Positions 44,558 through 61,549 of a stretch of 64,000 bases of DNA are shown in pieces (positions within the stretch are counted from its first letter, which is position 1; each line of letters opens with the position of its first letter). Source of the DNA: Gamsiella multidivaricata (lineage: Eukaryota; Mortierellomycota; Mortierellomycetes; Mortierellales; Mortierellaceae). The notes under the pieces were generated by a model. It saw nothing but the letters and a program-made list of their open reading frames with translations. It did no database searches and was not told the origin of the DNA. The stretch lies in assembly GCF_025024155.1 (NCBI RefSeq), contig NW_026251786.1:1-64000 (forward strand), read 5' to 3'. Made by a program: the position numbers and the translations under genes.

Positions 44558-46090
44558 CTACATTCAGATCTACTATAATGCTGAAGGTGATATGTAGTTT
44601 CCTTACCCACACGTTTATCTCTTTGTTGTATCTCCACAGCTAGACTAATGTGATATTTGTCTGCTGTATAATGTCTTTGAGTGAGAGAGCTTGTTACTGC
44701 GGCCTGAGTGCTCTAAAAAGCCTATGGTGGTGCGTCCTGACTACCAACCATACATTGCAGTCTGGGAAGCGCCTGGAGATGGAATTCACGGCAGCCTGGT
44801 GCAATCTCTGGATAGTACCGACGAATCGTCTCAAAAAAGCTGCGAATTGCTTTATACCAGAGGAAAGCAAGTACAGAGTAAAGCCCGGACACGGCCTTCT
44901 ATCTATCTATGCAAAATAGAAGTAATTCCGTGAGTTCAAGCGACCACGCCCATAAAGAATAACACACTCAACCTACACCATTTTAGGGGAATAGTGGTAA
45001 CGACAAAGACTCGGCTAAACGACTACTCCGTATCCACTGTTTCTTTGTCAACTCTGTGCTTTTTGTGCCGATGGTCTTTGTCGTCCCGATATACCACTCC
45101 TACTGTGGATCTATCGTCCGTAGGTAAATAGAAGGTCGTGTCCGACCCTTACTCTTTAGTTTTTAGCACTTGTCTTTCTCTGATATAAAGTGCTCCACAA
45201 CTCGCTTCGTTTCTCGCTCTTTATATACTTTCATTTAATACTCAATGGCCTCTTATTTACCTCTGGATCCTTCCTGTCTATTTTATTGCACTTCACACCC
45301 AAGTTCCTCGAGATGAGGGCTGATTTGGATGCGCGACGCCCCTCAACCCCTGTCAAATACAACATAGTCTATGGGCATCTATAGGCCTGACAAGGAACAT
45401 CGGCGACAAAAAGAATAGGGTCCACAAAGAGGATCGTGGACTCTGAGACAACAACTGACAGCCGGCGCTTTGTCGTTACTGCTGTTCCCCTGAAAAGGTC
45501 GTGCTGAGTGTGGCACTCTTTAGAAGCATGGTCGCTCCGGCTCGCCAACAACACCCATCAAAGTCTCTCACCACCCACTCTTTCCTATTCTCACATTCTC
45601 GTCTGTCGTCCATCTTGTTTCCCCACTTACTTTCTATCTCACTAAACGCCCTGCCTACAATAGTGGTATCATATCTCGTAATCCTATTATACCCCACATC
45701 TAAAATTCAGTTTAAAGTTCGGCCAAGTTGCGCACAGTAGTTTCGTCAAAGCTCATTTGTAAGTATTGATATCGTTAAGTCCGTAAGGCCTTGTTGTCTT
45801 TCCATGCTCCTTTGCTCACCTTAGCCTTTTCACTACCACACTGTACTTATGTCGTTGTCTCCCTCTTGGAAATGCTAAGTGCCTGTCAACACACCACCAT
45901 CTCGCTCCTGCAAGCCTCGTAAATTCACATCTGTGTCGCCTTGGTGTTTCGTCGACTGAGTTAATTGATCACTTGATGTGTACTAATGTATTAATCTTTG
46001 ACCACTGCGACTTGTACACTTGTCTTCATGTGCATTAGCGACCCGCTCGACCAAAATGGGGGTGAATAAGAGATTCTCAGTATTTAGCCA
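44558..46090. other. Gene-free stretch, about 1.5 kb
   Basis: No coding signal beyond short random frames. It includes an imperfect inverted repeat at about 44994-45098 and TATATAC/TATAAAGTG stretches near 45185-45230. Confidence 0.4.
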
Positions 46091-47010
46091 ACATGGCCAT
46101 TGCTGGGAGGCCAACCAACATGAAAACCATCAATTCGCACACCCATGTCGATGCAATGTCGCTGTATTACGGATACATCGTATCAACTTAGGCGTTGATT
46201 CTCTACGATCCCTACAGGGAGAGAGCCCAAGCCCAAAACCGAGCATATGCTGCTATCGCCCAGCAAACCGACGCTCAGCTGAACGCGGGGGTCACCGATG
46301 CGATGGTCCATGGGCTTCACTGCAAACTCTCCGAGATGTTTGCTCAGAACAAAGTTACCCTTCACCTGAATGGTCCACTCACTGCGCAAAAAAGGAATGC
46401 GCATGATGGGAGAGCTGAAGTAAGCCTCAAGCGGCAGTAGGGTGCCAACCACCCCCTCGTCCGATCGCAGGCTTTAATGAACCACTCCATGGTCCGCTCG
46501 ACTCAAGTTCAGCAGCCATCGCTGACCCCGATTAACGCTCCCGCAACACCCATTCTAACAATCGGCGTTGCTATCCTCCTCCTATAGGTATTGTACCTTT
46601 ACTTACACCGATAATTCGCTATCGAAAACCCAAGATTATCAAGGAGATCTAGAAGATCAAGCGCTTCTGGTAAACCGCCAGGGGATGCGTCTCCTCGACC
46701 GACCTCATATCCCGCCTCAAAAGCCTTGGTCGGGATGTACCGGCGGATCGGACGTGTGTATCTCTACCCTACCCCCGCCTGTATATGTCGCAGCAATAGA
46801 CTCCGACTATCCTTTCCGTATGGTCGATACTTTCTTTCGCCGAAGCTCCTAAAACAGGTTCGGACTCAACCCATTGAAGGCTCGACCGATATCCTTCAAC
46901 GGCTTGGTATCAGTGCAGTGATGTGGATCGTAGCTGGCATAGTCACCAAAAATGACTACAATGCTGAACATCTAGTCGCAACATAAGACTTTGACATGAC
47001 TAGAAACGCC
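46091..47010 (+). pseudogene. Decayed XPG/FEN1-like (PIN-fold) nuclease remnant
   Basis: The reading switches frame and meets stops, but blocks of XPG-like sequence remain. At 46091-46440: HTHVDAMSLYYGYIVST, then TLHLNGPLTAQKRNAHDGR, which resembles the LDG...EKR block of XPG-like proteins found in mobile elements of Mucoromycota-type fungi (from memory, not searched). Its Asp is replaced by Asn in LNG. At about 46820-46985: LLKQVRTQPIEGSTDILQRL, then SAVMWIVAGIVTKNDYN, which fits the helix-hairpin region where XPG/FEN1 nucleases have a (G/N)DY motif. In-frame stops occur near 46190 and 46438. Assignment rests on motif memory only. It lies on the same strand just upstream of the TnpB/Fanzor-like remnant. 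Confidence 0.4.
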
Positions 47011-47559
47011 TACTCATTATCATATACAACTGCTGAATCAAAATTCGGACCACTGAAATATGTATCTACAACCCAAACTTCTAGTTCAATGGTTTTTGAG
47101 CTTCAACATTTTCTACATATAGTCGTGACTAGATGCTCCGCACCATACGTCAAGAATGTGAGAGGATATGGTCTATCAAGTGCTAAGGAGCATCCTAAAT
47201 GCGTGTAGCCTTACAGTGCCTCTTATTCTGCAGGGATATTGCGATACTATAACGAGTAGGCTGAACTTGCCGAGTCTACATCCGGCCGGCCATTGCGACG
47301 CCGCCTCTGATGTCTTCTTGAGGTACGAAGACCAGGATATCCTCGATGGCCTGATGTACGATGCCATCCTGGAGGTAAACGCCTTTTTGGTACGGTTCAA
47401 GGCCATGAGATATCGACCATTTCCCATTTGCCTAGTCCTTTGTTCTCCTACGACACAGACATCACGAAACAAGTACATGGCGCTGAGCCAGTACCGAGCC
47501 AAGATATACCGGACCCCACTGACCAAGTCTCAGGCACCCGCCCTAACTACTCTAACCTC

Positions 47560-49078
47560 AACTAAAGAGTCAACGAAAAGAGAAGGCAGAAACCGAAACT
47601 TATATTCAACCCGTCGCCTAGAGGTGCTAGGGCTATTCCCTCAGAGGCCACTGGTACGGATACACCCAAATCCAGGAATCGAGCAGCCATTATGAGCACG
47701 TCCCTCAAAGCCATTTTCAGGATAGTTGCGTTGAACTGCGGCACCCTTTCGACACAGCTAAGGGTCGGTTTGTCCGAGGTCATGAATGCTGACGAAGCAG
47801 AGCGGGACCGGTTCCACAAGGACGTCGTTCACATAATCTAAGAGATGGTACGTGCAGCGACAGACGCGCTCAGCAGGCGATTGCGGCGCACATCGGCGCT
47901 GCTATGGCGGCCCGCCCTGGTCTGATACGAGCAGACATCGATTTCAAAAGAGACAACTTGTCCAGCTTATCATCTTCCGCAATAATATCCTTTCTAATTA
48001 TTCTCTGTGACATCATGGCCATCCACGACCAAGAGGCGCAACATTAAGAAAACCACGAGCGGATACCACGACCAATGGCTGTCTGAGGGAAATAACAAAG
48101 AGTTACAGGCGCATCCTTCTCAACGCGCATTAGACAATTCCAACGAGACCATGCTGCTCGGACGGCTCTGTCAAACTTCCTCAAGAATGAGTTACGATAC
48201 TCGAGGGGTACAAGGCAGAAATCAACGCAGGATATTTCCGGAGGAAATATGTGTGGACAGAATCGTTCACCACTGATGGATGCGTCCTCAAACTGATTCC
48301 TTGCTCCTTGGTCAAGAAGCAGCCGAGTGGTGTTACCGTGCTGAATACAGCGAAATAGAAGATAGAAGACATTAAGATTGCCCTGGGAGACGAATACCAG
48401 ATGGAGTGCCAACTAGGCAACTAAAGAACATACAAGGTTGTTGGAATTGACAACAGGGGTCAAGAAGACCGTTACAGCGGTCGTCCTCACCACGGCAGAT
48501 TGGTCGCTGGTGCACTCCAGGGACAACAACCTATCATCATGAGCTACACGAGCTGGAGTAGACAATTCAAGCAATCGTATGCCTCCCAATATTACCACCA
48601 GCACCGGCGGCAGCCAATGTCGACCAAAGCACTGCCTGGAGATCGCTGCGCCTTTCGATCGAGAGACACATTGTATCGGTGCTAGAAGTGCAGCGACAAC
48701 TCCGTTCCTTCTATCCGCACCAGCAATTCATAACAGCTTTAAAGGAGAAGGTAATACGACTGCATGAACTTGGCGATAATGGTTTGCGCAAAAAAGAAAT
48801 TAATAACAGGGATTTATTACTATGATACGCATCAGTGGTGGCCCACAACATGCTTATAGTCCGTACTGATGAATGGAGGACCTCTATAGCATGTTGTCAG
48901 TGCGATATCTTAGGAAAGGTTGAGGGTCGGGCCATCAAGTGCCTACAATGCAACCAGTAAAAGAGATCGAGACCATAACGCTGGCTACAATATGGCTCGC
49001 GCCGCCCTCTGTCTTGTTGAGCACCAAGAGTGGCCCCGGGAGCTGAAGCATCCACAGCAACAGCAACAACAACACTAG
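47560..49078 (+). pseudogene. Decayed TnpB/Fanzor-like RNA-guided-type nuclease remnant
   Basis: A coding relic with stops and frameshifts. N-terminal part: RRQKPKLIFNPSPRGARAI, then RIVALNCGTLSTQLRVGLSE (47691 on) and MVRAATDA after a stop. Middle (48200-48450): VWTESFTTDGCVLKL, two in-frame stops, then KVVGID at 48434-48451 (RuvC-I Asp) with a frameshift into GVKKTVTAVVL. C-terminal part: VRTDEWRTSIACCQCDI (about 48860-48906), KCLQCN (48937-48954) and RDRDHNAGYNM (48962-48994), then a poly-Gln end and TAG at 49076-49078. The order TDG block, VVGID, TS-x-x-C-x2-C zinc ribbon with CxxC, RD-x3-A-x-N is that of TnpB and its eukaryotic relatives, the Fanzor proteins. The copy cannot be functional as it stands. 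Confidence 0.7.
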
Positions 49079-49381
49079 GCGCCGTGTGGAGGGGCAGATA
49101 GACACAATGGGAAATGAAAAAGAGCTGTGTCACTATCTCCTGTTGCAGGAAACTGAGCCTTAGAACTTGGAGCAAGGGATTGGAACAGAAGCAGGGATAG
49201 GGGTGTTGCCCTGTTCGACTATCACCTCAGCCCCCACCGACAGTACACAGGTCTTCCTTGGTGGCCAAATCATTACGCGTCCTAGTTGACTATTAAAAAA
49301 AGATAAACCCCGCTTTATTTTTTTCTTTACTTCTCTCCTTCCTTCTTGTCTTTGTTCCATCCCTTTCTCTTTCTCTCAAGC
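49079..49381. promoter_or_regulatory. Upstream region of the USP gene, 303 bp
   Basis: CT-rich leader at 49315-49378 directly before the ATG, with no intron signal. Nothing else seen. Confidence 0.4.
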
Positions 49382-54493
<5,112 letters not shown>

Positions 54494-54650
54494 AAGAGGG
54501 GAGAGATTGACTAGAGAGGATTTAGAGTAACAAGCAAGAAAGAACAATAAAGTGCTGGCTGTACATAGACAAATTGTTTGGGAACACAACGTACACACCT
54601 TGGGCGCGATTCGATGCAGACCCATATTTATTATGTAAAGGGGTCCATAT

Positions 54651-55253
54651 CTATGGTCCGGCGACAGCGGCTGTACCTGCGTGGCCTGTAGCTGCTGCTG
54701 CAGACAGGACGGCAGCAACGGCGTCTGTGACAGGAGAGAGCGAGGCCTGAGATGCGGCCCCTGACGTCTTTGCAAAGGCTGCAAAATCGGACCCTGACCG
54801 AATGACGCGGGCAAGAGGCTGGCCGCCTCCGAGAATGCGCAACAAGGCCTCTAAATAATCGTCAAGTGTGGTCATGAAGGCTGGTAGCTGCAGGCCAAAT
54901 GTCGAGGTCGGCGATCCGTCCGGGTGCCGTATCGGGTCAAAGATGTGAAAGTGGTTCAGGTCGATCCAGCATCGGTCCGCGCCCCAGTAGCACGTTGTTG
55001 AGAACAGGAAGATGACTGTGAAGACGCAGTATACGCTACGTTTATGAAAAGAATACAGCAAGCATTTGAATGTAGATAGCCATAAGCATGAACATTTCGC
55101 TAATAAAGATCGAGGGGAAAAAAAGAATATTACTCAGTCGTACCATGGACGATGGTGTCGATAGAGCGATATGTAATAGAGTATCACAAAATACGGCGCA
55201 GTGCTTGGAAAGGGCATGAGCAACAGAGGCAGAAAAGCGCGAATGCAGTACAT
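54651..55253 (-). CDS. Small membrane protein, unrecognised
   Basis: Two exons, 55253-55144 and 55035-54651 (164 residues), join in phase 2. The first exon starts MYCIRAFLPLLLMPFPSTAP and includes a second hydrophobic stretch; the next begins VYCVFTVIFLFSTTCYWGAD. Three membrane segments are likely, followed by DLNHFHIFDPIRHPDGSP and a hydrophilic, Ala-rich C-terminus (LLRILGGGQPLARVI). I do not recognise the family. The exon 1 model depends on one donor (55144) and is uncertain; the second exon is well supported. The gene is divergent from PA2G4 and tail-to-tail with the USP gene. Confidence 0.5.
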
Positions 55254-55643
55254 GAAGATTGTGGACGAGGATGGTTATTGAATTGAGTCGAGTCGAGCTG
55301 AGTTGAGCTGAGCTGAGTTGAGTTGAGTTGAGCTGAGTTGAGTTGAGTTGAATTGAGTTGGCTGTAGCGACAATGGTGTCGGATTCTTTAAGTATGACGC
55401 GCTGTGGAGAAAGTGCAGATGTTTCCCTGGGGGATGGTGGTTGATGGAGGTGGAGCTGAGTCCTGAATGTGTTTCTCACAGTGGCACTGGCTTCTCACGT
55501 GTAAAATGACTGCACTTGAGAGATAACCAAACATAGCTGAAGCCACAAAAAAAAAAAAAAAAAAAAAGTGCTTGACACTTTGTACTTTCCTCTCGCTGGC
55601 TATTCCTCTCATCACCTCCTCACCGTCAACACCCTTCATCGCC
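55254..55643. promoter_or_regulatory. Divergent promoter between small membrane protein and PA2G4
   Basis: 390 bp containing the pentanucleotide repeat, a poly-A run at about 55545-55567, and a CT-rich leader before the PA2G4 start. Confidence 0.45.
55285..55361. repeat. Pentanucleotide microsatellite (GAGTT/GAGCT)n
   Basis: About 15 imperfect 5-base units lie upstream of the small membrane protein, in the space shared with PA2G4. Confidence 0.9.
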
Positions 55644-57418
55644 ATGGACCAGGATCAGATTGTAAGCTTCCAGCAGCTAATGTTCAGCGAAATGTGCTGG
55701 TTCAAACACTGAGCGCTTGAGAACAGCAATGACATATCAATTGATTAGCAACCAAATAGTCCCTAACAATGTTTCTGCTGAACCGACTTGTCTGCATACC
55801 AACAGGAGCTCTACGCCCAAAAGTCAGACATTGACAACAATCTGTCTGACCCCACAGTCATTGCCAAGTATCGTCTGGCAGCAGATATCGCTCAAGGTAC
55901 ACATTCCGTCAGAGCAGGGCTCCAATTAGTCATTATATTCATGCCAAGTCTAAGACCGACAGATACTAACAAACCAGGTAACTTTCAATCCAGATGCCCT
56001 GACCAAGGTTGTCGCTCGCGTAGTCGATGGAGTTCGCGTAAGCGAGCTCTGTGCTTATGGCGATGAAATCATTCTCTCCTATGTAGGTTCTTCACTCTTT
56101 CGTTTTTGTGCGAGCAAAGTGCTCCATTAAAATGAGTCGATGTTCATACCGAACGCTAACATTCAAACGTATACAACACAATAGACGTCCAAGGTCTATA
56201 ACAAGAACAGTGTCGAGAAGGGAATTGCATTCCCCACCATGATTTCGGTCAATGACTGTGTTGAATATTATTCCCCGACCGGAGACGCTGGCGACGATGT
56301 TGTTCTCCACAACGGAGATGTTGTCAAGATGTAGGTCTACTTGCAGGCTGCATGAACACTGGATTTAGCATATTATAGTGCTCAATCGTTAGCATTTCGA
56401 GAACACTGCTTGATACTTTGACGACTGACTGCCTGAACTATTTTTCTCGTTTTAATTATTCTTTGGATCCTAGTGAATTGGGCGCTCATATTGATGGTTA
56501 TATTGCCACAAACGGCCACACCGTCGTGCTGAACTCCAATCCCAGCATGCCAGTGGAGGGGCTTGCTGCGGATGTAGTCTGCGCCGCCTATTTTGCTGCC
56601 GAAGCTGCCTTGCGGTTGATGAAGACTGGTAATAGCAACGTTCAGGTTCAGGAGGCGATCGCAGAGGCCGCCGCACTGTTCAACTGCAGTCCCGTGACAG
56701 GAACGGCCTCCACTGAGATTAAGCGCTACGTGATTTCAACGGAAAAGTTGATTCTGAATGTACCGGACGAGGAGAACCGCCCTGTGCAGGACTTTGTCTT
56801 TGTCGCAAATGAAGCCTACACCCTCAATATCCTTATCAGTTCCGGCGACGGCACCTGCCGGGAAGGCGCGAGCAGACCCACGATTTATGCCCGTAACGTT
56901 CACCAAAACTACAATCTGAAGCTCAAGTCTGCACGCGCAGCATTCAATGAGATCGGCACAAAGTTCGGAGTCTTTCCTTTCACAACACGGTAAGGGTTCT
57001 TTTGATACGGATCAGCAGATGTCGACGGCTGTGATATTGCTATGTTCTAACCACAGCTGTATGGGGTTTTATGGTTCTGATATATAGCGCACTGGAAGAT
57101 AAGCGCCATCGTTTGGGCGTCAGCGAACTGGCCTCTCACAACCTTTTGATGCCCTATCCCGTTTACTATACTCGCGCGTCTGACAGGGTTGCACAGTTCA
57201 AGATGACCGTCCTGATCACCGCTAATGGCACGACTCGTATCACACCCCCTCTTCCTTTGCCCTTTGTGCACTCGGCCTATACCATTCCCGAGGATTCCAA
57301 CATTGCAAAAATTATGGCATCCGAGAGTGTCAAGGTCGTCAAGGGCGGCAAGGCTTTGGCAGGTATTGGGGCAACAGAGATCGCTGCACCAGCTGCAGGA
57401 ATGGAGGTGGACATGTAA
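55644..57418 (+). CDS. PA2G4: PA2G4/EBP1 (proliferation-associated 2G4) homologue
   Basis: Six exons: 55644-55661, 55806-55896, 55994-56082, 56185-56330, 56474-56989 and 57088-57418; all phases join (396 residues, close to the 394 of the human protein). The first exon is only six codons. The fold is the methionine-aminopeptidase pita-bread: VEKGIAFPTMISVND, DVVKIELGAHIDGYIA, and RLGVSELASHNLLMPYPVY late in the protein. The C-terminus has an acidic end and a KVVKGGKAL basic patch. Family knowledge: it lacks peptidase activity, sits on the large ribosomal subunit near the exit tunnel, and affects growth and rRNA processing. The acceptor of exon 3 at 55993 was chosen over an earlier AG at 55978 because it preserves the conserved AQDALTKV junction. 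Confidence 0.92.
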
Positions 57419-57865
57419 TCTCTCATGTTTATCTCCCTTTATTCTCTAGTTGCGCCCTCTTTTCTTTCCTTTTGTCATCCAGCATTGCATTGTAATCTAA
57501 CATCAACGATCCGATAGACCTACTCTACATAAATATCCAGAATAAATCCTTCTAAGAACGAACGAGATACCAGACTCCTGCTACTCTTACAAGAAAAAAA
57601 AAGAGTGTTCAAAGAAACGTGCATACATCCTTGGAGAGCGTAGAGGTGCGAACCGCATGTGTATTTGATTTAGCCTTGTGCGCAGAACAGCCTGCTCCTT
57701 TCTGCTGTGCTCTCTTTTTTTCGCATAGCCAATAGCAACTATTCATTCATTCATTTGTCTACAATGCAGTCTTCAACAAGAATCATTAACAATATATTAG
57801 ATAATAGAGTATCTTACAAATAATGTACACACAAAAAGTGAAGAATGATAAGAAGAAGAAAAAAG
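57419..57865. terminator. Convergent 3' region, 447 bp
   Basis: Polyadenylation-like AATAAATCC at about 57541 for PA2G4, and AATAATGTAC/ATTAGATAAT-type sequence near 57790-57825 for the opposite gene. No coding signal. Confidence 0.45.
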
Positions 57866-60800
57866 TTACAGCGACGAAAGATTAGCCATGGCAGTGCTAT
57901 GGCGTCTCGCCACGCCTTGGTAATTGGCAAAATAATTCGTCTCGCCCAGGGAAGATGCGTCTGTGGTGAAAAATCCGCTTTCTGAGGAGCCAAGACTCTG
58001 GCTATAGAGCGGCATCGGAACAGAGTGCATGCTGAAGATATCTAGATTGGAACCCTTCGTTTTGGCAATTCCCACGGTGTTGGCAACATGACTGCTGTAC
58101 TGGCTGTTGCTCCTCTCCGCGTCGCCGCTGTCCTCCTCGTTTTCCGCATTTACATCCCTGTTCCTGTTACTGTTATCGTCGCTCTGAGTAGAATAACGGG
58201 CGCCGCGCAATGGTGATAGCAGGGCTGCCGACAAGGGCGAACTTTCTGATGGTGAATGCCCCTGGTGGCTCAGTCCCGAAGACTCTTGCGAAGTGGCCGA
58301 GCCTCCGACCATATCATCTCCATTCGCGCCAGAGCCGGTATCACTGATGGCGTTGATCCAGTGATGCGCTTTCAGTTGATGCTGGTTTGGGATTTCTAAA
58401 CGGATACCGGCGGCACGAGCAAGTTCTTTACGATCTCGAATGACGGGGAAAGGGAACCCCCTCGATTCGTGCTCGGACTGGACTGGATCCGCGAGATTGT
58501 GAGCGTTGTAGGTCGCAGACGGTGTCAGCCAAGCAGAGGCATCGCGATCTCCATACAATCCGCCGACAGAGGTCGTGGTGCCTACAACGGCTTGGCTGAT
58601 TTCCATCGCTTCAACCACCGAATCGAGGCTCTCTTGGTCGTGCTGCTGCTGCGATTGCTTCTGAACATCGTTCTTATTGAAGAACAGGCTTTGACCAAGC
58701 GAACTAGAGTTGTACTTGTGCTCGAGCATCTGCAGCTGCTGGCTCGAGTCCATGTAGCTGCCCTGGTACGATCCCTCACCCATGACATCTGTAAAGCTTC
58801 CGAAAGCGCCTGTACTTCCAAATTCGGGATTATCAGTTGCAGAGCGTTGCTTCTGAACACGTCGAAATGCCGGCTGTTGAGAACCAGAGGATGTATAATC
58901 AAATGAATCTGTGATGTTATCCGCGTACGAAGCCCAAGGTCCGAAGGTATCATAACCTCGAGCCTCAAAAGCGAGAGAACTGGCAGTGTCTGTGGGGACG
59001 CCGCTTGTGGTAGAGCGGCTGGCGTCAATAGCCTGGCTACTAGAGTTGTTCATGGTGCTGTGCATCGCTGAACGCGAGCGACGTCGAGGGGGCAGTCGGT
59101 TTTCCTTAAGGTCCTGGAGAAACTTAGACTCATCGGGCTTCTGCTTCTCGGGTTTTGAGGAATCCTGTGCCTTTAATAAAACATCAGTGGCGCCGTAAGC
59201 AGGGATCTGCTGAGAGGCTGCTAAGGATGAATTAGTCCCGTATGAACTGGTAAACATGAAAGCAGACTCTGGCATTTGGAAGCCGACACCTCCAAGAGTA
59301 GTGGAGGAGACTGGTGAAGCAGAGGGGGAAGTGGAAGTGGATGGATCTGCCGTAGAACCACTGCTGCTGGCTGGCTGACCGGCCCATTCTGTGCGACGAC
59401 TGTTGCGGATGATCATGTTTTGCTTACGCCGCTCGATCTCGGATCTGATGTACTCTTCCTTGGCCTCAGAGTATGCATCTCCATAAATCTTCCTAGCATT
59501 TCTGTATACGCGGCAACGCATGTCGTTGAAGCGATCTAAAAAGGAGAATGATATATGACGCGAAAGGCGTGCAAGGATTAGAAAACGGAGTTTAATGCGG
59601 TGAATGTTCTAATATGGTCCACGAAGCTGTTCTTACTCTTTTCCGGATTGCAGTTTCTCCACTTGCGCATGCGTAAAGTTGTCTCATCGCGGCTGACCTG
59701 CTTCTTTTCATGACCCTGCCAGCGCTTCTGGTCGCGCCTGCGCTCGTATGGGGTGCTGATGGAGAGATGAAGTTCAAAGAGAGAAAGAAATAATATATTA
59801 GAGGCATGCAAAAAAAAAAAGGAGCATGTCACTTTTTCTTTCCCAGAACATACTTGTGGATGTTCTTATTCTCTAGATGGCGCTTGAGATTTGACTTCGT
59901 GGTGAACTCTACAACTTGAATAAAAGATCAGTAAGTGCGCGTTAAGTTAGATTGGGTTTCCATGAGGTGTCACAGAGAAACCTTGTTCGTTTCAGCACAG
60001 CCTCCTCGGTCAAATTAGGGAGACGACCTGGTCTGTGCATACGTCTTTTGTTTGTATGTGTGATACCGCCACCACCACCACCACTACTGTCCTCCTACAC
60101 AAAGTGTTTCGAAAGCAACTATTCGTTTATGCGTGCTGTGATTTGCCGATGCTTACCTTTACTTAGATCGCACTTTGGGCAGATATACACAAGCGTCTTT
60201 CCATCCTTGCCAATAACCGCGTGAATGTCGTCAGCATTCTGAGGAGCTCCTGAAACGGAAGTACTGCGCTTCATACCGGATTGCTGATGCTGGTCCTGTT
60301 GATCCTGCTGATCCTGTTGCCTTCCTTCGTTAGCGCTGTCGTCCTCAGGCGTTGAGGACATGTCCCGGGCCATGCCCCCTGAAACCAAGATACCAAGGCC
60401 CTGCTGCGACTGTTGGCTGTAGTACTGTCCATGGGCTGGCTGATACTGATCTTCGTAGGCAAAGGCGTGTACTCCTCCTGTTTCTGTCGTTGGCAAGGTC
60501 ATTGACGACTCGAACTGCGCTTGCGTCATCTTGTTGCTGTCTTGCTCAGAGTAAAGCGAGGGTCCCAAAGGGAGTACAGAGTTAGCTGCATAGCGAGCGA
60601 CACCGCTGTAAGATTGAATCGGTGGAGTCGAGCCGTACGAAGAAGAGTGGTACATGAAGTCTGATGTAGACTGAATGGGCGGCATTGATCCACAGATGTT
60701 GGTGGCAATGTTTGCAGTAGTCAGGTTAAGACTAGCAGACGCGGGGACTTGAGATGTGGGCATGGGACTCGAGAAGGGACTGTGGTACGGGTACGCAGAC

Positions 60801-61549
60801 TCCGAAGACGACATCTGCTGTTGCTGATAATGGTTTTGGAGGCCACTTTGCTGCGGAGAATTGCTGTACGACTGGTACGGAGAACTGGCGGGCGATATCT
60901 GTCGGTGCTGGACGCTCATGGCAGCCAGAGCCGGAGTCAGATGGCTCAGGCCCACAGAGCTGGCATTGCTGTCGATGCTACCCGTACTAAGGCATCGATT
61001 GCGGTTGCCTCCCGTGGCGACACTGGATGATGCTGCCCCTGGCCAGAGATAGCTGGACCTCGATTGATGAGGATGGATGTTGTTGGCAGGAGCATGCAGG
61101 CCGACCTGACTTGCACCACTTGGGCTATTATGAGTCAAAGTGGGAGAGAAAGCGACAGGGCTCTGCTGAAAGGAGTTTCTGCGATTACGGAGCCGGTTGT
61201 TGTAGGTAGATCGTGTATTGAACGCGACAGCACTGATGTTTCCGTGGGTACTGAAGCCCATGGCTAGTGGAGATCGAACCTGAGGAACGGCGGGATGGTG
61301 TGCGCTCAGAGGACTCAGATAGGGCGCGCTACCGCTACTGGTGTTGTTGCTGGTACTCTGGTAGTGGTTAGAGGTTTGTGTATGCAAGTGGTATGGGTAT
61401 GTCAGCTGATGAGTAGTGGCGATTGAGACTGCTGGAGAGACTGGAGTCGAGGCCGAACTAGAAGCCGAAGGATCCCTATCAACATCGCTCTCGTATTGCT
61501 GGGCGGTATAGCGGTTGAGCACACTGTTTGAGGGCGATGAGGGGAGCAT
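57866..61549 (-). CDS. Large C2H2 zinc-finger protein, putative transcription factor
   Basis: Four exons: 61549-60157, 59908-59854, 59755-59637, 59535-57866; all phases join (1,078 residues). Residues 1-450 are Ser/Gln/Tyr-rich and disordered. A single zinc finger straddles three exons: YICPKCDLSK, then EFTTKSNLKRHLENKNIH. The pattern is C-x2-C-x14-H-x6-H, wider than the usual x12 between Cys and His. It is followed by a strongly basic block (TPYERRRDQKRWQGHEKKQ; LRMRKWRNCNPEK) and ARKIYGDAYSEAKEEYIRSE, a probable DNA-contacting extension. The C-terminal ~500 residues are again low-complexity, with SSG and Gln tracts. Target genes are unknown. Fungus-specific regulators often share this layout; I cannot name the subfamily. 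Confidence 0.72.
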
